Below, piece by piece: positions 8,936 through 16,568 of a stretch of DNA of 64,000 nt. The notes below the pieces were generated by a model. That model had not been told where the DNA came from and ran no database searches. It saw only the letters and a list, made by a program, of their open reading frames with translations. Made by a program: the position numbers and the translations under genes. The stretch is taken from NCBI GenBank assembly GCA_910589485.1, contig CAJUSW010000001.1:464970-528969 (forward strand), read 5' to 3'. This stretch comes from an uncultured Duncaniella sp. GTDB lineage: Bacteria; Bacteroidota; Bacteroidia; Bacteroidales; Muribaculaceae. Within the stretch, counting starts at the first letter, position 1; every line of letters starts with the position of its first letter.

Positions 8936-8957
8936 GGTTTAAACTATGGTTTAAACA
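8936..8957. repeat. attL of the main element
   Basis: 22 bp: GGTTTAAAC, TAT, GGTTTAAACA. Identical to 32567-32588. The two copies bound a 23.6-kb AT-rich block ending in an integrase gene. Confidence 0.8.
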
Positions 8958-9100
8958 ATCTGCAATTGTTAATAAATATTTAATAATTAAATTGCTTCAT
9001 GATTTATGTGGAGTATCTGAATCCTCTCCGTATTCGCGGTTATAGGATTCTTCGTATCCCTTAATAATCTTTTCAACGTCTTATATAATTTCGTGGGCAT
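8958..9100. repeat. Left-end sequence of the main element, interrupted
   Basis: About 90% identical to 6529-6669. The match stops at GTGGGCAT (9093-9100) and resumes at a second GTGGGCAT (9541-9548), where it continues to about 9610. Confidence 0.75.
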
Positions 9101-9164
9101 AAAGATCCATTCTACATCTCTGCACACGCACATCTTCAAGGTACTTCAGAATATTCTCATCCAT
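9081..9164 (-). pseudogene. Truncated HEPN (HepT-like) toxin gene
   Basis: 27-codon frame starting MDENILKYLEDVRVQ whose ATG overlaps the stop of the upstream nucleotidyltransferase gene, the usual MntA-HepT arrangement. It runs into the left-end repeat of the element and stops at TAA (9083-9081). A normal HepT has about 110-140 residues with an RX4HXY motif, so the toxin's body is missing. Confidence 0.6.
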
Positions 9165-9548
9165 ATATCACTTGTTTTGTACGGTTTACGTTATTGATGA
9201 AGTATTTGTTTCTCAAACCGCTACCCACAACCAAATCAACTTTCCTTTTCAGAAGTGCTTCTAAAGAATCTTGCAAATCAAAGAAGTTTGTAACGTAATC
9301 GAACTTGTCAGGGTCGGTTGGCTCGAAATCAACAAGCAAGTCAACATCGCTTTGGTCATTGAATCTATCTGTGAGTATAGGGCCAAAGACTGCAAGCGAC
9401 TTTACCTTATGCCGACGGCATAGGTCAATAATGCGTTGTAGGTTAAGCTCAATCAGTTTCATATGCCCCTGTTTCTATGGGCAAATATAGTGATTATCTT
9501 TGATATCGTAACGCTTAGAGTAATAAAATCGTTTGAAAATGTGGGCAT
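9093..9548. mobile_element. 448-bp insertion carrying the MNT/HEPN pair
   Basis: Direct repeats GTGGGCAT at 9093-9100 and 9541-9548 bracket the insertion. The paralogous uninterrupted site at 6662-6669 has a single GTGGGCAT with matching flanks on both sides. No terminal inverted repeats or transposase are seen. Confidence 0.55.
9157..9462 (-). CDS. MNT-type nucleotidyltransferase antitoxin, orphaned
   Basis: 101-residue minimal nucleotidyltransferase of the MntA family, which AMPylates and neutralises HEPN (HepT) toxins. Visible: AVFGPILTDRFNDQSDVDLLVDF, where the paired aspartates of the DxD motif (about 39 and 41) are kept, and KVDLVVG with the third aspartate near 76. The usual Gly-Ser of the active site is Gly-Pro here, which may weaken catalysis. 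The partner HEPN gene downstream is cut to 27 codons. The pair lies in a 448-bp block between 8-bp direct repeats, inserted into the left end of the element. Confidence 0.8.
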   Translation of the reverse strand: MKLIELNLQRIIDLCRRHKVKSLAVFGPILTDRFNDQSDVDLLVDFEPTDPDKFDYVTNFFDLQDSLEALLKRKVDLVVGSGLRNKYFINNVNRTKQVIYG

Positions 9549-9673
9549 TAATTTATATTTTTCAGAACATGTACTTTTTCCAAATATGCCCTATAGAGTA
9601 AAAAAATCATAAAAATGCACGTTGTATAGTAATTGAAATTCTGTTGTAAACAGAGTTTTGACAATTGGAAATT

Positions 9674-10813
9674 TTACTCTTCGTCCTCCTCAAAATACAA
9701 CTCCAAATTATCGGAATAAGGAGGATCAACAAGAATAGGTATTGGCATACCCATACCAATCCTCATCTCATGTTCCTTGATCAAATTCCAGTCATGCAAA
9801 GAGACATAATTTATTGCTTTATTGATTTCATAAATAATCCGTGGAATATTCACCTTTCCATCAGAGGTATATGTGTTGATTATGCATAGTATTTCATCAA
9901 TAATGAGCCCGATTTTGTAATCCAACTTAGTGAAGCAATTAAAAAAATCAAGCTGATTGTCGTTACCAAGATCATTAGCATCATAAACGTAAAATATATC
10001 AAAATATTCCTCTATTTTAGATATATATAATATGCTACGTTCTCGTCTGAGATAACCTTCAAACATAAATGGTAAAGTCAAAATCCCGATTATAGCTATA
10101 TCCCGATTCCTAATGTAATCAAGAATATAAGATTGCCACTTACTAAATTGAATAGGATGAGGAGTTGTTGTTTGGACAAATATGATTATCTGAGTTTCGT
10201 CTCCGAAAAACGCGTCAAGTTCAGCTTTCTTTGATTGGACAAATTCTTCCCAATTGTCGTCAGGGCATGGAATATCAAACAACTTAAAATGAGGCAATCT
10301 ACTTTCTGAGTATTCTGCGCCTATGCTACATAGGTCAACATGTTCCAGAACACTATTCTCATCAGTGTTGATATAATGTGAGAACAAAGCATTGCAAGCA
10401 CCGCCACTTGCTGCAAGAATCTTTACAGGTGCTGACATCTTCTGCCGACCATCCTCGACATCAAGCTTCTTTTTAAGAAGTTGTTTGCTACGCTCTTTAA
10501 GTTTAACTTTTGCAGTGTCTTTCATATATTCTTTTGAAGCATAGTATTCTTTGTCATAATTCAATCCACAGCATGAGTCTTCTACACATTCCTGGATATC
10601 TTCATCTTCTTTTAGGCCCATTTGCATAGCCATGTCTCCTGGAGAGTCATCATGCCAAGAAGTAAGTTCATAACCCATATTCCGAGAGTATTTGTAGCGA
10701 CTTTCGCAAGATTTCGCAAATCCGATTATTCCGATAAAAGGCAATAATATTATGGAAATTGCAATAATAATTATCAGCGACAATATCAGTAATATTATAA
10801 TGACGATTTTCAT
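9674..10813 (-). CDS. Membrane-anchored FtsZ/tubulin-like protein with degenerate GTP site
   Basis: 379 residues. A strongly hydrophobic segment (about 2-32) should anchor it in the inner membrane. Residues about 129-340 follow the order of the FtsZ GTPase domain. VKILAASGGACNA (130-142) corresponds to the T1 loop IKVIGVGGGGGNA. VDLCSIGAE follows at the VNTD position. IGILTLPFMFEGYLRRE (242-258) corresponds to VAVVTKPFNFEGKKRM, and FDIFYVYDANDL to VDSLITIPNDKLL. The T4 signature GGGTGTG is replaced by QTTTPHP (214-220), so GTP hydrolysis is doubtful. A coiled, charged linker (about 95-125) joins anchor and domain. It is the last gene of the minus-strand cargo series, 28 bp after the preceding gene. 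Assignment by motif order only; moderately sure. Confidence 0.7.
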   Translation of the reverse strand: MKIVIIILLILSLIIIIAISIILLPFIGIIGFAKSCESRYKYSRNMGYELTSWHDDSPGDMAMQMGLKEDEDIQECVEDSCCGLNYDKEYYASKEYMKDTAKVKLKERSKQLLKKKLDVEDGRQKMSAPVKILAASGGACNALFSHYINTDENSVLEHVDLCSIGAEYSESRLPHFKLFDIPCPDDNWEEFVQSKKAELDAFFGDETQIIIFVQTTTPHPIQFSKWQSYILDYIRNRDIAIIGILTLPFMFEGYLRRERSILYISKIEEYFDIFYVYDANDLGNDNQLDFFNCFTKLDYKIGLIIDEILCIINTYTSDGKVNIPRIIYEINKAINYVSLHDWNLIKEHEMRIGMGMPIPILVDPPYSDNLELYFEEDEE

Positions 10814-10841
10814 ATTGAATCAGATTGATAGGCGTTTTTGC

Positions 10842-12029
10842 TCACTTTTCAGACATATTGTAAGATGTGCGCATTGCGAGGGTTATTGCTTCGCCTACCA
10901 TAGCGATGTTGGCGAGGATATAATGGCGTTTGCCATTCCCCGATACGGTATGTCCAGCGATTTCTGCGGTTTTAAGTAGCTTTTTCCGCAATTCTTTATC
11001 ATTGAAGAATGTTGCACAACCTATTCCAAAAGCTGTTCCTGATGGACTGAGACCCCAAATTATAGGCCCCGCATCTATATCTATTCCAAGAATCTCACCG
11101 CCTTCTTGATATTCCTTGAAACCTGTCAGCCACGAGTCTTTAAGAAACACTGTTTTCAACCTGACATATTGCTCTTTCGCAAAAATCGGATCTATTAGTG
11201 TGAGGTAGTAAGTATTGAGCGTTGAGTAAGATCCTTTGATTGGCTGTCTGACCGAAGTATCTCCATCTATAGCCAGGAAAGATCTCAGTAGGCCTGTCCT
11301 ATCGTCAATCCATTCCGATTTTGCACGTTGAATCCATTTGTTGACAGTGCTTTGATATTTACCATTATTCAGTTTTGCGTAATCGGACAGAGCTACGATT
11401 GCAACAAGCATATCAGGAATGTATATGTCCTCATCGGGATACGTAGGTAGATTAAGGCTCTCAGACTTCAATATCCTTCGGTTCATTGATAGACATAAGG
11501 AATCGTGGAGTGCATTGTATTTATCGCCACCACCAATTTTGCGGTAATTTCCAATCATCCAAGCCAAGTGGCTGAAGTATGATATGTGACTTTTATCTCC
11601 TGAGATTGAATCCAAAGGATCTTCACCCCATCGCATCCTATCGTACAATCTGAGCATAGGCGATTTGACATTCTGAATGAGACTGTCGATTATTATGATA
11701 GATTCTTCAGTGGTTTCAGGATACAATACGGCGATATTCGACAGGGCCTTGGTCAACATAGAGCAGGAGTATAAAGCCCATTCACCTCGATACTGCAACC
11801 CGATTCCACCAGGCATTTCCATTAACAGCTGACGAGGCTCAACCATAACCTTGTCAACAAGCCAATTGCACCGTTGTAGAATCTCAGACTTCTCACTATC
11901 AGATGAGCCTTGATTCCAACAGCCCCATGCAACCCACACTACCTTAATCAGCATAAGAACTGCTATGCTGATAAGAATGAGCCGATGTTTCAGAATCCAA
12001 GCTTTTATCATTTCAGGTAATTGAGCCAA
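10842..12029 (-). CDS. Single-pass membrane protein with helical-repeat domain
   Basis: 395 residues: one N-terminal transmembrane helix (about 15-37), then an all-helical domain. The blocks GGIGLQYRGEWALYS, SHISYFSHLAWMIGNYRKI, LPTYPDEDIYIPDM and ILGIDIDAGPIIWGLSPSGT recall (alpha/alpha)6 toroids such as linalool dehydratase/isomerase-like proteins, but I cannot confirm this. Its start overlaps the end of the small HExxH gene by 22 bp, so the two are translationally coupled. The FtsZ-like gene follows after 28 bp. The domain would face the periplasm or cytosol depending on topology; positive charges before the helix favour a periplasmic C-terminus. Function unknown. Confidence 0.65.
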   Translation of the reverse strand: MAQLPEMIKAWILKHRLILISIAVLMLIKVVWVAWGCWNQGSSDSEKSEILQRCNWLVDKVMVEPRQLLMEMPGGIGLQYRGEWALYSCSMLTKALSNIAVLYPETTEESIIIIDSLIQNVKSPMLRLYDRMRWGEDPLDSISGDKSHISYFSHLAWMIGNYRKIGGGDKYNALHDSLCLSMNRRILKSESLNLPTYPDEDIYIPDMLVAIVALSDYAKLNNGKYQSTVNKWIQRAKSEWIDDRTGLLRSFLAIDGDTSVRQPIKGSYSTLNTYYLTLIDPIFAKEQYVRLKTVFLKDSWLTGFKEYQEGGEILGIDIDAGPIIWGLSPSGTAFGIGCATFFNDKELRKKLLKTAEIAGHTVSGNGKRHYILANIAMVGEAITLAMRTSYNMSEK

Positions 12030-12325
12030 TTGTAGCGTTTACGTGATTTGTGATAGCGCAGGTCACCACCATAAGCATATGCTTCGCGTTCAAATGAAAT
12101 GGCGTAATAAGCTTTACGCCAATCACGATGTTGGATGAAGCGGACTGCCCATTCTGCGAGATAGAGCAGATAGAACGGCACGAACAGCAGTTCGCGTTGT
12201 TGGGCTGTGTGTACACATTCATGATTGATGACTTTCTCATCTATCCAAGACGTATCTCTCGCCCAGAATGATCCGAACAAGTTGACACAAATACCTTTGG
12301 GAACGAGCTTACTCTTGATAATCAT
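12008..12325 (-). CDS. Small HExxH metalloprotease-like protein
   Basis: 105 residues with a zinc-protease-type motif HECVH (35-39) inside INHECVHTAQQRE. A hydrophobic helix follows (about 48-65), then FEREAYAY, whose glutamate could be the third zinc ligand. The motif order helix-HExxH-ExxA resembles gluzincins, in a very short protein. It lies 72 bp downstream of the DUF1810-glycohydrolase gene and overlaps the next gene, so it belongs to the same transcription unit. It may be a membrane-bound protease or an inactive relative; substrate unknown. Confidence 0.6.
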   Translation of the reverse strand: MIIKSKLVPKGICVNLFGSFWARDTSWIDEKVINHECVHTAQQRELLFVPFYLLYLAEWAVRFIQHRDWRKAYYAISFEREAYAYGGDLRYHKSRKRYNWLNYLK

Positions 12326-12397
12326 AATGTCATTTCAATATTAGTAATATTATCAATACTATGTAAATGATAATCTCCTTTTTCATTGAAACAAATC

Positions 12398-13654
12398 TTA
12401 TCTTTGCACAACAGCTTGATTGAAGGTTGATATAACCTCTTTAATGTCAAGAGGCAGTCGGGCAAGACACTCGTTAAGTATGTACTCGGGGATTGAGCCA
12501 TAGTAAGCCGCTGCTATTCCACCTGTAATCGCGGCCTGTGTGTCCGCATCGCCTCCCAATGCGACAGCCATACGGATTGCCGATTCATAGTCAGTGCTTC
12601 CAAGGAAAGCTATTATTGATTCAGGAACAGAGCCTTGACAGCTTACATCGAATCTATAATTAGGCTGAATGTCATCGTATGTCCTGTTCAAATCATATCC
12701 AAATCTTGACTCAATCCGCGTTTTGATTTCCTCCTTGGACGCTCCATTGAGTGCAAGATAATTTGCCAAAGCCGTCGCCTGCGCACCTTTTATTCCCTCA
12801 GGATGGTTGTGACTTACAATGGAGGACTTTTCTGCTAAACTCAAAACCTCTTCGACGGAACGACCAAAGGCACCAACAGAGCTAACTCGCATTGCAGAGC
12901 CATTCCCCCAACTGCTGTAGGGTTGAGGATGGTCCTGACGAATCCACCAATTGAAATTACCGCCATAACCTGCTTTCGGATATTTGCGACACCAATATTG
13001 CAGTTTGCCTACAAAATCGTTTCCATTCATCAACGCGTCGGCTACAGCGATTGAACATACTGTGTCATCCGTAAATTTACTCCGTTTTGTAAAGAGGTCG
13101 AAGTCTTGGAATTTCACGGAGCAAAACTCATAAAAAGAACCGATTATATCGCCACAGATAGCTCCGATAAGAACTAATGCACGTTTATCAGTCGGGGCAT
13201 TTGTAACCGAACTGATATTTTCGATGGCATTTTTTCTTGGATTAGACTGTTCAGCCAATATATTCAATGTCAAAGCATCTCTTTCTCCATCGAAAAACTT
13301 GGCCAATACCTTAGAGAAGATGGAGTCATGCCTTACGACATCAAAGAGTGTCATACATGAACGCAACTTCAAGTCATCAGGAGAACCGAAAATACTGTGT
13401 GCATCATTGGTGTCAAGACTGAGCAACGCCTGTGAGATTTCAATAAGTCTTTTACCTAATATCGGATGGGCAAGATACTCCTTGGCTTCGTCAATGTCAT
13501 TAATCGAGAAAAATAATGAGTGCATAGTGCGCCCAAGTCCTCTGATTTGAGGAAAAACATACCACATCCAATGAGAGCGTTTCTTCCCTGACCTTACTTC
13601 CTCCAAAGCAAGATTGTATGTATCTTCCTGCGCATGCACAAACCGATCTACCAT
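12398..13654 (-). CDS. DUF1810 domain fused to ADP-ribosylglycohydrolase
   Basis: 418 residues in two parts. Residues about 3-138 are a DUF1810 domain (RFVHAQEDTYNLALEEVRSG, HWMWYVFPQIRGLG), a family linked to NAD/ADP-ribose metabolism. Residues about 160-410 are an ADP-ribosylglycohydrolase of the DraG/ARH3 fold: GAICGDIIGSFYE, the metal motif TDDT (195-198), SWGNGSAMR (248-256) and GGDADTQAA near 367. It should remove ADP-ribose from proteins, nucleic acids or small molecules. A promoter-like CAAATTTA (13681-13688, minus strand) lies upstream. It sits between the PP2C-led genes and the HExxH/FtsZ-like genes, so reversible ADP-ribosylation may add to phospho-signalling (inference). Confidence 0.85.
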   Translation of the reverse strand: MVDRFVHAQEDTYNLALEEVRSGKKRSHWMWYVFPQIRGLGRTMHSLFFSINDIDEAKEYLAHPILGKRLIEISQALLSLDTNDAHSIFGSPDDLKLRSCMTLFDVVRHDSIFSKVLAKFFDGERDALTLNILAEQSNPRKNAIENISSVTNAPTDKRALVLIGAICGDIIGSFYEFCSVKFQDFDLFTKRSKFTDDTVCSIAVADALMNGNDFVGKLQYWCRKYPKAGYGGNFNWWIRQDHPQPYSSWGNGSAMRVSSVGAFGRSVEEVLSLAEKSSIVSHNHPEGIKGAQATALANYLALNGASKEEIKTRIESRFGYDLNRTYDDIQPNYRFDVSCQGSVPESIIAFLGSTDYESAIRMAVALGGDADTQAAITGGIAAAYYGSIPEYILNECLARLPLDIKEVISTFNQAVVQR

Positions 13655-13998
13655 AGTCTATCTTATTTTTTAACGATTACAAATTTACACAAAGTCTGAG
13701 TGAATGTTTAAAAATAAAAGTTTTGTATAGTAAAAGCCAATAATAAATCCTCAATCAGGGTGTTAATAGAAGAATAGTCGTTGTCATGCATATAAGTACG
13801 AAACCATTGGAATTATATATGAAACGGTTTATTTGCCATATTTCAAGTCAACGTACATTTTTAAGACACACCCCATAAGAGTGAGAAATTTTTCAAAAAA
13901 GTACGTTATATGTTTAGTTACCAATAGTTCTATAACCTGAAAAGATTAGTTGAGGTATAAATAATTAAGGCTGTTTTTTAGAATAATTCTTTTATCTA
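13655..13998. other. Intergenic region with promoter-like site and palindromic repeat
   Basis: Contains the probable promoter of the DUF1810 gene (TAAATTTG on the minus strand at 13681-13688) and one copy of the four-copy palindromic element (13849-13915). No gene seen. Confidence 0.5.
13849..13915. repeat. Palindromic intergenic element, copy C
   Basis: Ends AACGTACATTTTT and AAAAAAGTACGTT are inverted. The centre is CACCCCATAAGAGTGAGAAAT. Related copies at about 6690, 9563 and 27906. Confidence 0.55.
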
Positions 13999-14973
13999 TT
14001 ACATTCTGAAATAGATATATCCACCTATTATGAGCAATATGATCACGGGCAGAATAAATATGAGATATTTTTTAATCGATCTGAAAAAGTGTCGGCACTT
14101 GGAGAGTAGTTTCTTTTTAGGCTTTTGCGACTCATTGTCATCTTCAACAAAATCAGCATGGATTATATTACCGTTGCCACGATTGGATTTGCCATCATGT
14201 GTCACCTTATCTATCGGAATGAGCCAACAGGTGTAGTTGTCCTTTGTCAAGCCATCGCAAACAGCCTTTATCTCATTTATTTTCTGAGAATCCGACAGGT
14301 TGCTTGATGCGAGTATCTCACACAACTTCTCATTCGAAAGCTGTTCCAAAACACCATCACAACAAAGGAAGAAATAGTCACCGCTCATGATATCATCAAA
14401 CGTGTATATGTCAGCTTTATATCTCTTGGCAAGATGTGGTTGCATAGCACGGGTGATGATATTTTTCTGTGGAAAGTCACGTGCCTCCTCCTCACTAAGT
14501 TCACCTGCCTTTAACAGATCATTGACCAACGAATGATCGGATGACTGATACAAAATGCCACCACGCTTTGTCTCGGCATTATAAAGCGATGGCCGTATAT
14601 GATAAATCCGACTGTCTCCTATATGAGCTACCAAGTAATTATCTTCGTTGAGACAAAGACATGTCATAGTAGTTCCCGGTTTCTTATCGGATTGGGTATC
14701 TATTCCGTCCAGAGCATCGTAAGCCTTATCAAGAGCGTCCAAGAATATAGATTCGTCAATCGAATCACCATTCAAAGTATATTTATCCAAGTATTTTCCA
14801 AGGGCATTAGCGGCAGTGCGACTTGCCACCTCGCCATTGTCATGCCCACCCATGCCGTCACACAGAATGAATACCCGTGTGGAGCAATCTGCTGTCGCGG
14901 GATAGAGATAATCTTCTTGATTATCTTTCCTGCCTATCTCGCTGAAAAATTGTGGTTTTCTTATTGTAATCAT
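13999..14973 (-). CDS. PP2C-family Ser/Thr phosphatase with C-terminal membrane anchor
   Basis: 324 residues. The PPM/PP2C catalytic domain (about 5-250) shows KDNQEDY near residue 17, the metal-binding motif CDGMGGHDNGE (38-48), GTTMTCLCL, HIGDSRIY and CCDGVLEQL. All metal-binding aspartates appear intact. After a basic linker a single hydrophobic helix (about 302-322) ends the protein, so it should be tail-anchored with the enzyme in the cytosol. It starts 9 bp after the zinc-ribbon FHA gene and is probably the eraser for the three kinases encoded upstream. Confidence 0.93.
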   Translation of the reverse strand: MITIRKPQFFSEIGRKDNQEDYLYPATADCSTRVFILCDGMGGHDNGEVASRTAANALGKYLDKYTLNGDSIDESIFLDALDKAYDALDGIDTQSDKKPGTTMTCLCLNEDNYLVAHIGDSRIYHIRPSLYNAETKRGGILYQSSDHSLVNDLLKAGELSEEEARDFPQKNIITRAMQPHLAKRYKADIYTFDDIMSGDYFFLCCDGVLEQLSNEKLCEILASSNLSDSQKINEIKAVCDGLTKDNYTCWLIPIDKVTHDGKSNRGNGNIIHADFVEDDNESQKPKKKLLSKCRHFFRSIKKYLIFILPVIILLIIGGYIYFRM

Positions 14974-14982
14974 ACCGTTTTG

Positions 14983-15528
14983 TCAGACTAATCTTGTTGA
15001 ATCATCGTCTCTTGACTCCAAAATAATATCGGTTTTACCAAGTGTCAAAGTATCTCCAAATCGTATCACCAGTATATCGCCACGATTTATTGGCTTACCA
15101 TTGAGTTTTACAATATTCTTGGAGTTAATCTCCACCAAATGATGCTCATAGCCCAATAGTTTTTTCACCACATCAATTCTGACATGACGACGACTCATGT
15201 ACATGTCATTACTGATTTTAATATCTGCCGTTCCAGTCTCAGCCCTGCGTCCTATTATGTTACTACCCGGTTTTAGCCACTGAATCTCGTTGGAGGAAGT
15301 CACTCTTATCTGACCGACATCCGCCGAGGAACTCGGAGGCATCACCAACTGAGTAGCCATATCATCAGCCCCATGAGCACCTCTCGCCTGCAAGCCTCCC
15401 TGATAGACGCTCACATTAGCCTTAAAGTGACACTTCGGACATTCGACAACCATATTCTGATAGCCTGCAACCTCGTTGAACGATAACTGTTGATGGCACT
15501 CAGGACAAACTATATAGATTCTGCCCAT
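14983..15528 (-). CDS. Zinc-ribbon FHA-domain protein
   Basis: 181 residues. An N-terminal zinc ribbon (CPEC about 8-11, CPKC about 30-33) is followed by a linker and an FHA domain (about 83-170) with IIGRR, SNDMYMSRRHVRI and LNGKPINRGD. FHA domains bind phosphothreonine peptides. Two acidic T-x-L-V motifs are present: DDMATQLV in the linker and DDDSTRLV as the last eight residues, so the protein could be both reader and kinase substrate. The ATG overlaps the stop of the upstream acidic protein (TGATG); a GTG one codon earlier is possible. The PP2C gene follows after 9 bp. Confidence 0.9.
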   Translation of the reverse strand: MGRIYIVCPECHQQLSFNEVAGYQNMVVECPKCHFKANVSVYQGGLQARGAHGADDMATQLVMPPSSSADVGQIRVTSSNEIQWLKPGSNIIGRRAETGTADIKISNDMYMSRRHVRIDVVKKLLGYEHHLVEINSKNIVKLNGKPINRGDILVIRFGDTLTLGKTDIILESRDDDSTRLV

Positions 15529-16427
15529 CACACAAAATTCGTAACATCCGCATCGTTGATATAATCAGGCATATCATCGTTGGACGCATACAGCATATCA
15601 CCTGAATTTGCCGCATGAGCCTCTTGGAGATCATTAATATTCAATCCGATCTCAGATATGTCGTGAATTTCTGATTCTTGGAGGTATCCATCATTATTAT
15701 CATCATGAATCAACACGTCGATATTTCCGTCATTGTCTATATCGACAAGCAGGGCTTGATCACCTGAGTTCTCAACCAATGCCACATTCATGATCTGTCC
15801 GTTCTCAGTCTGCACAGCTTCTACTCCAAGCACTTTTATTTCATTGTCAACAGGCTCTGCTGAAATCAGATCCACATTCTCAGGAGCCGATTCGGTATGT
15901 GTTGAAGCAGACGGCACTGCATCATCGGATGATTCAGCGCCATGTGTTGGCGACAATTCATTCACGCGATTTTGATAGTCGGCGCGCTCCTGAGGTGTCA
16001 TGGCATCCCATTCATCAGCGAGATAGGTGCCGTACAATCGGCCATTGTACTCAAACACACCTCCTGCCCCAACCTGGGCACGTGCCTGAGCGAACGCATC
16101 GTTGAAATTATCGGCATCGACATGAGCATAGCGTATTCCCTCATCGTTAGCGAGAATTACCTCCTCGGGGCGTGGAGCCTCGACAGATTCTTCATTGGAT
16201 GTTTCTGTGAGTTCCTCAGGAAGCTCAGTTTCAGGCATTACAGGAGTAGCCATAGCTGAGACTCCTGCGCCTGAGGCTGCTCCAGCCACAAAACCGCCAA
16301 CTGTTGCAGCTGCGACAGTCTTTCCGGTCTTTACAGTTGGAGTCTCCTGTTTGGTATCACTCTGATTGGTCGCTTGCTCTTTAGGAGCGGGAACCTCGTT
16401 GATGAGGCGTGTTGAATCGTCATTCAT
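15528..16427 (-). CDS. Acidic EF-hand protein with N-terminal phospho-motif
   Basis: 299 residues, very acidic. It begins MNDDSTRLIN, a T-x-L-I motif like those in the FHA and kinase proteins. A glycine/alanine-rich hydrophobic stretch follows (about 38-60). The C-terminal third has two calcium-loop patterns: DIDNDGNID and the full EF-hand loop DDNNDGYLQESE. A start at 16454 is possible in frame, but the promoter -7 box at 16452-16459 places transcription start downstream of it, so I chose 16427. The gene overlaps the FHA gene, suggesting a joint complex. It may be a membrane-inserted calcium-responsive scaffold (inference); I know no close family. Confidence 0.8.
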   Translation of the reverse strand: MNDDSTRLINEVPAPKEQATNQSDTKQETPTVKTGKTVAAATVGGFVAGAASGAGVSAMATPVMPETELPEELTETSNEESVEAPRPEEVILANDEGIRYAHVDADNFNDAFAQARAQVGAGGVFEYNGRLYGTYLADEWDAMTPQERADYQNRVNELSPTHGAESSDDAVPSASTHTESAPENVDLISAEPVDNEIKVLGVEAVQTENGQIMNVALVENSGDQALLVDIDNDGNIDVLIHDDNNDGYLQESEIHDISEIGLNINDLQEAHAANSGDMLYASNDDMPDYINDADVTNFV

Positions 16428-16451
16428 TATCTTATGATATTTTATTTGTGA

Positions 16452-16483
16452 CAAAGGTAAGTATCCAATCTGCTAATAGCAAA
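16452..16483 (-). promoter_or_regulatory. Promoter of the acidic protein-FHA-PP2C operon
   Basis: On the minus strand TACCTTTG (16459-16452) with TTTG (16483-16480) about 20 bp upstream fits the Bacteroidota -7/-33 pair and decides the start at 16427. Confidence 0.6.
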
Positions 16484-16568
16484 TGTTTTGAGCCATGTTG
16501 GATAAACTATTGGATTTGAGTGATAAAATTACTTTTTGAAAAAGTTACTGATTTCAGTTGCTTCATAC

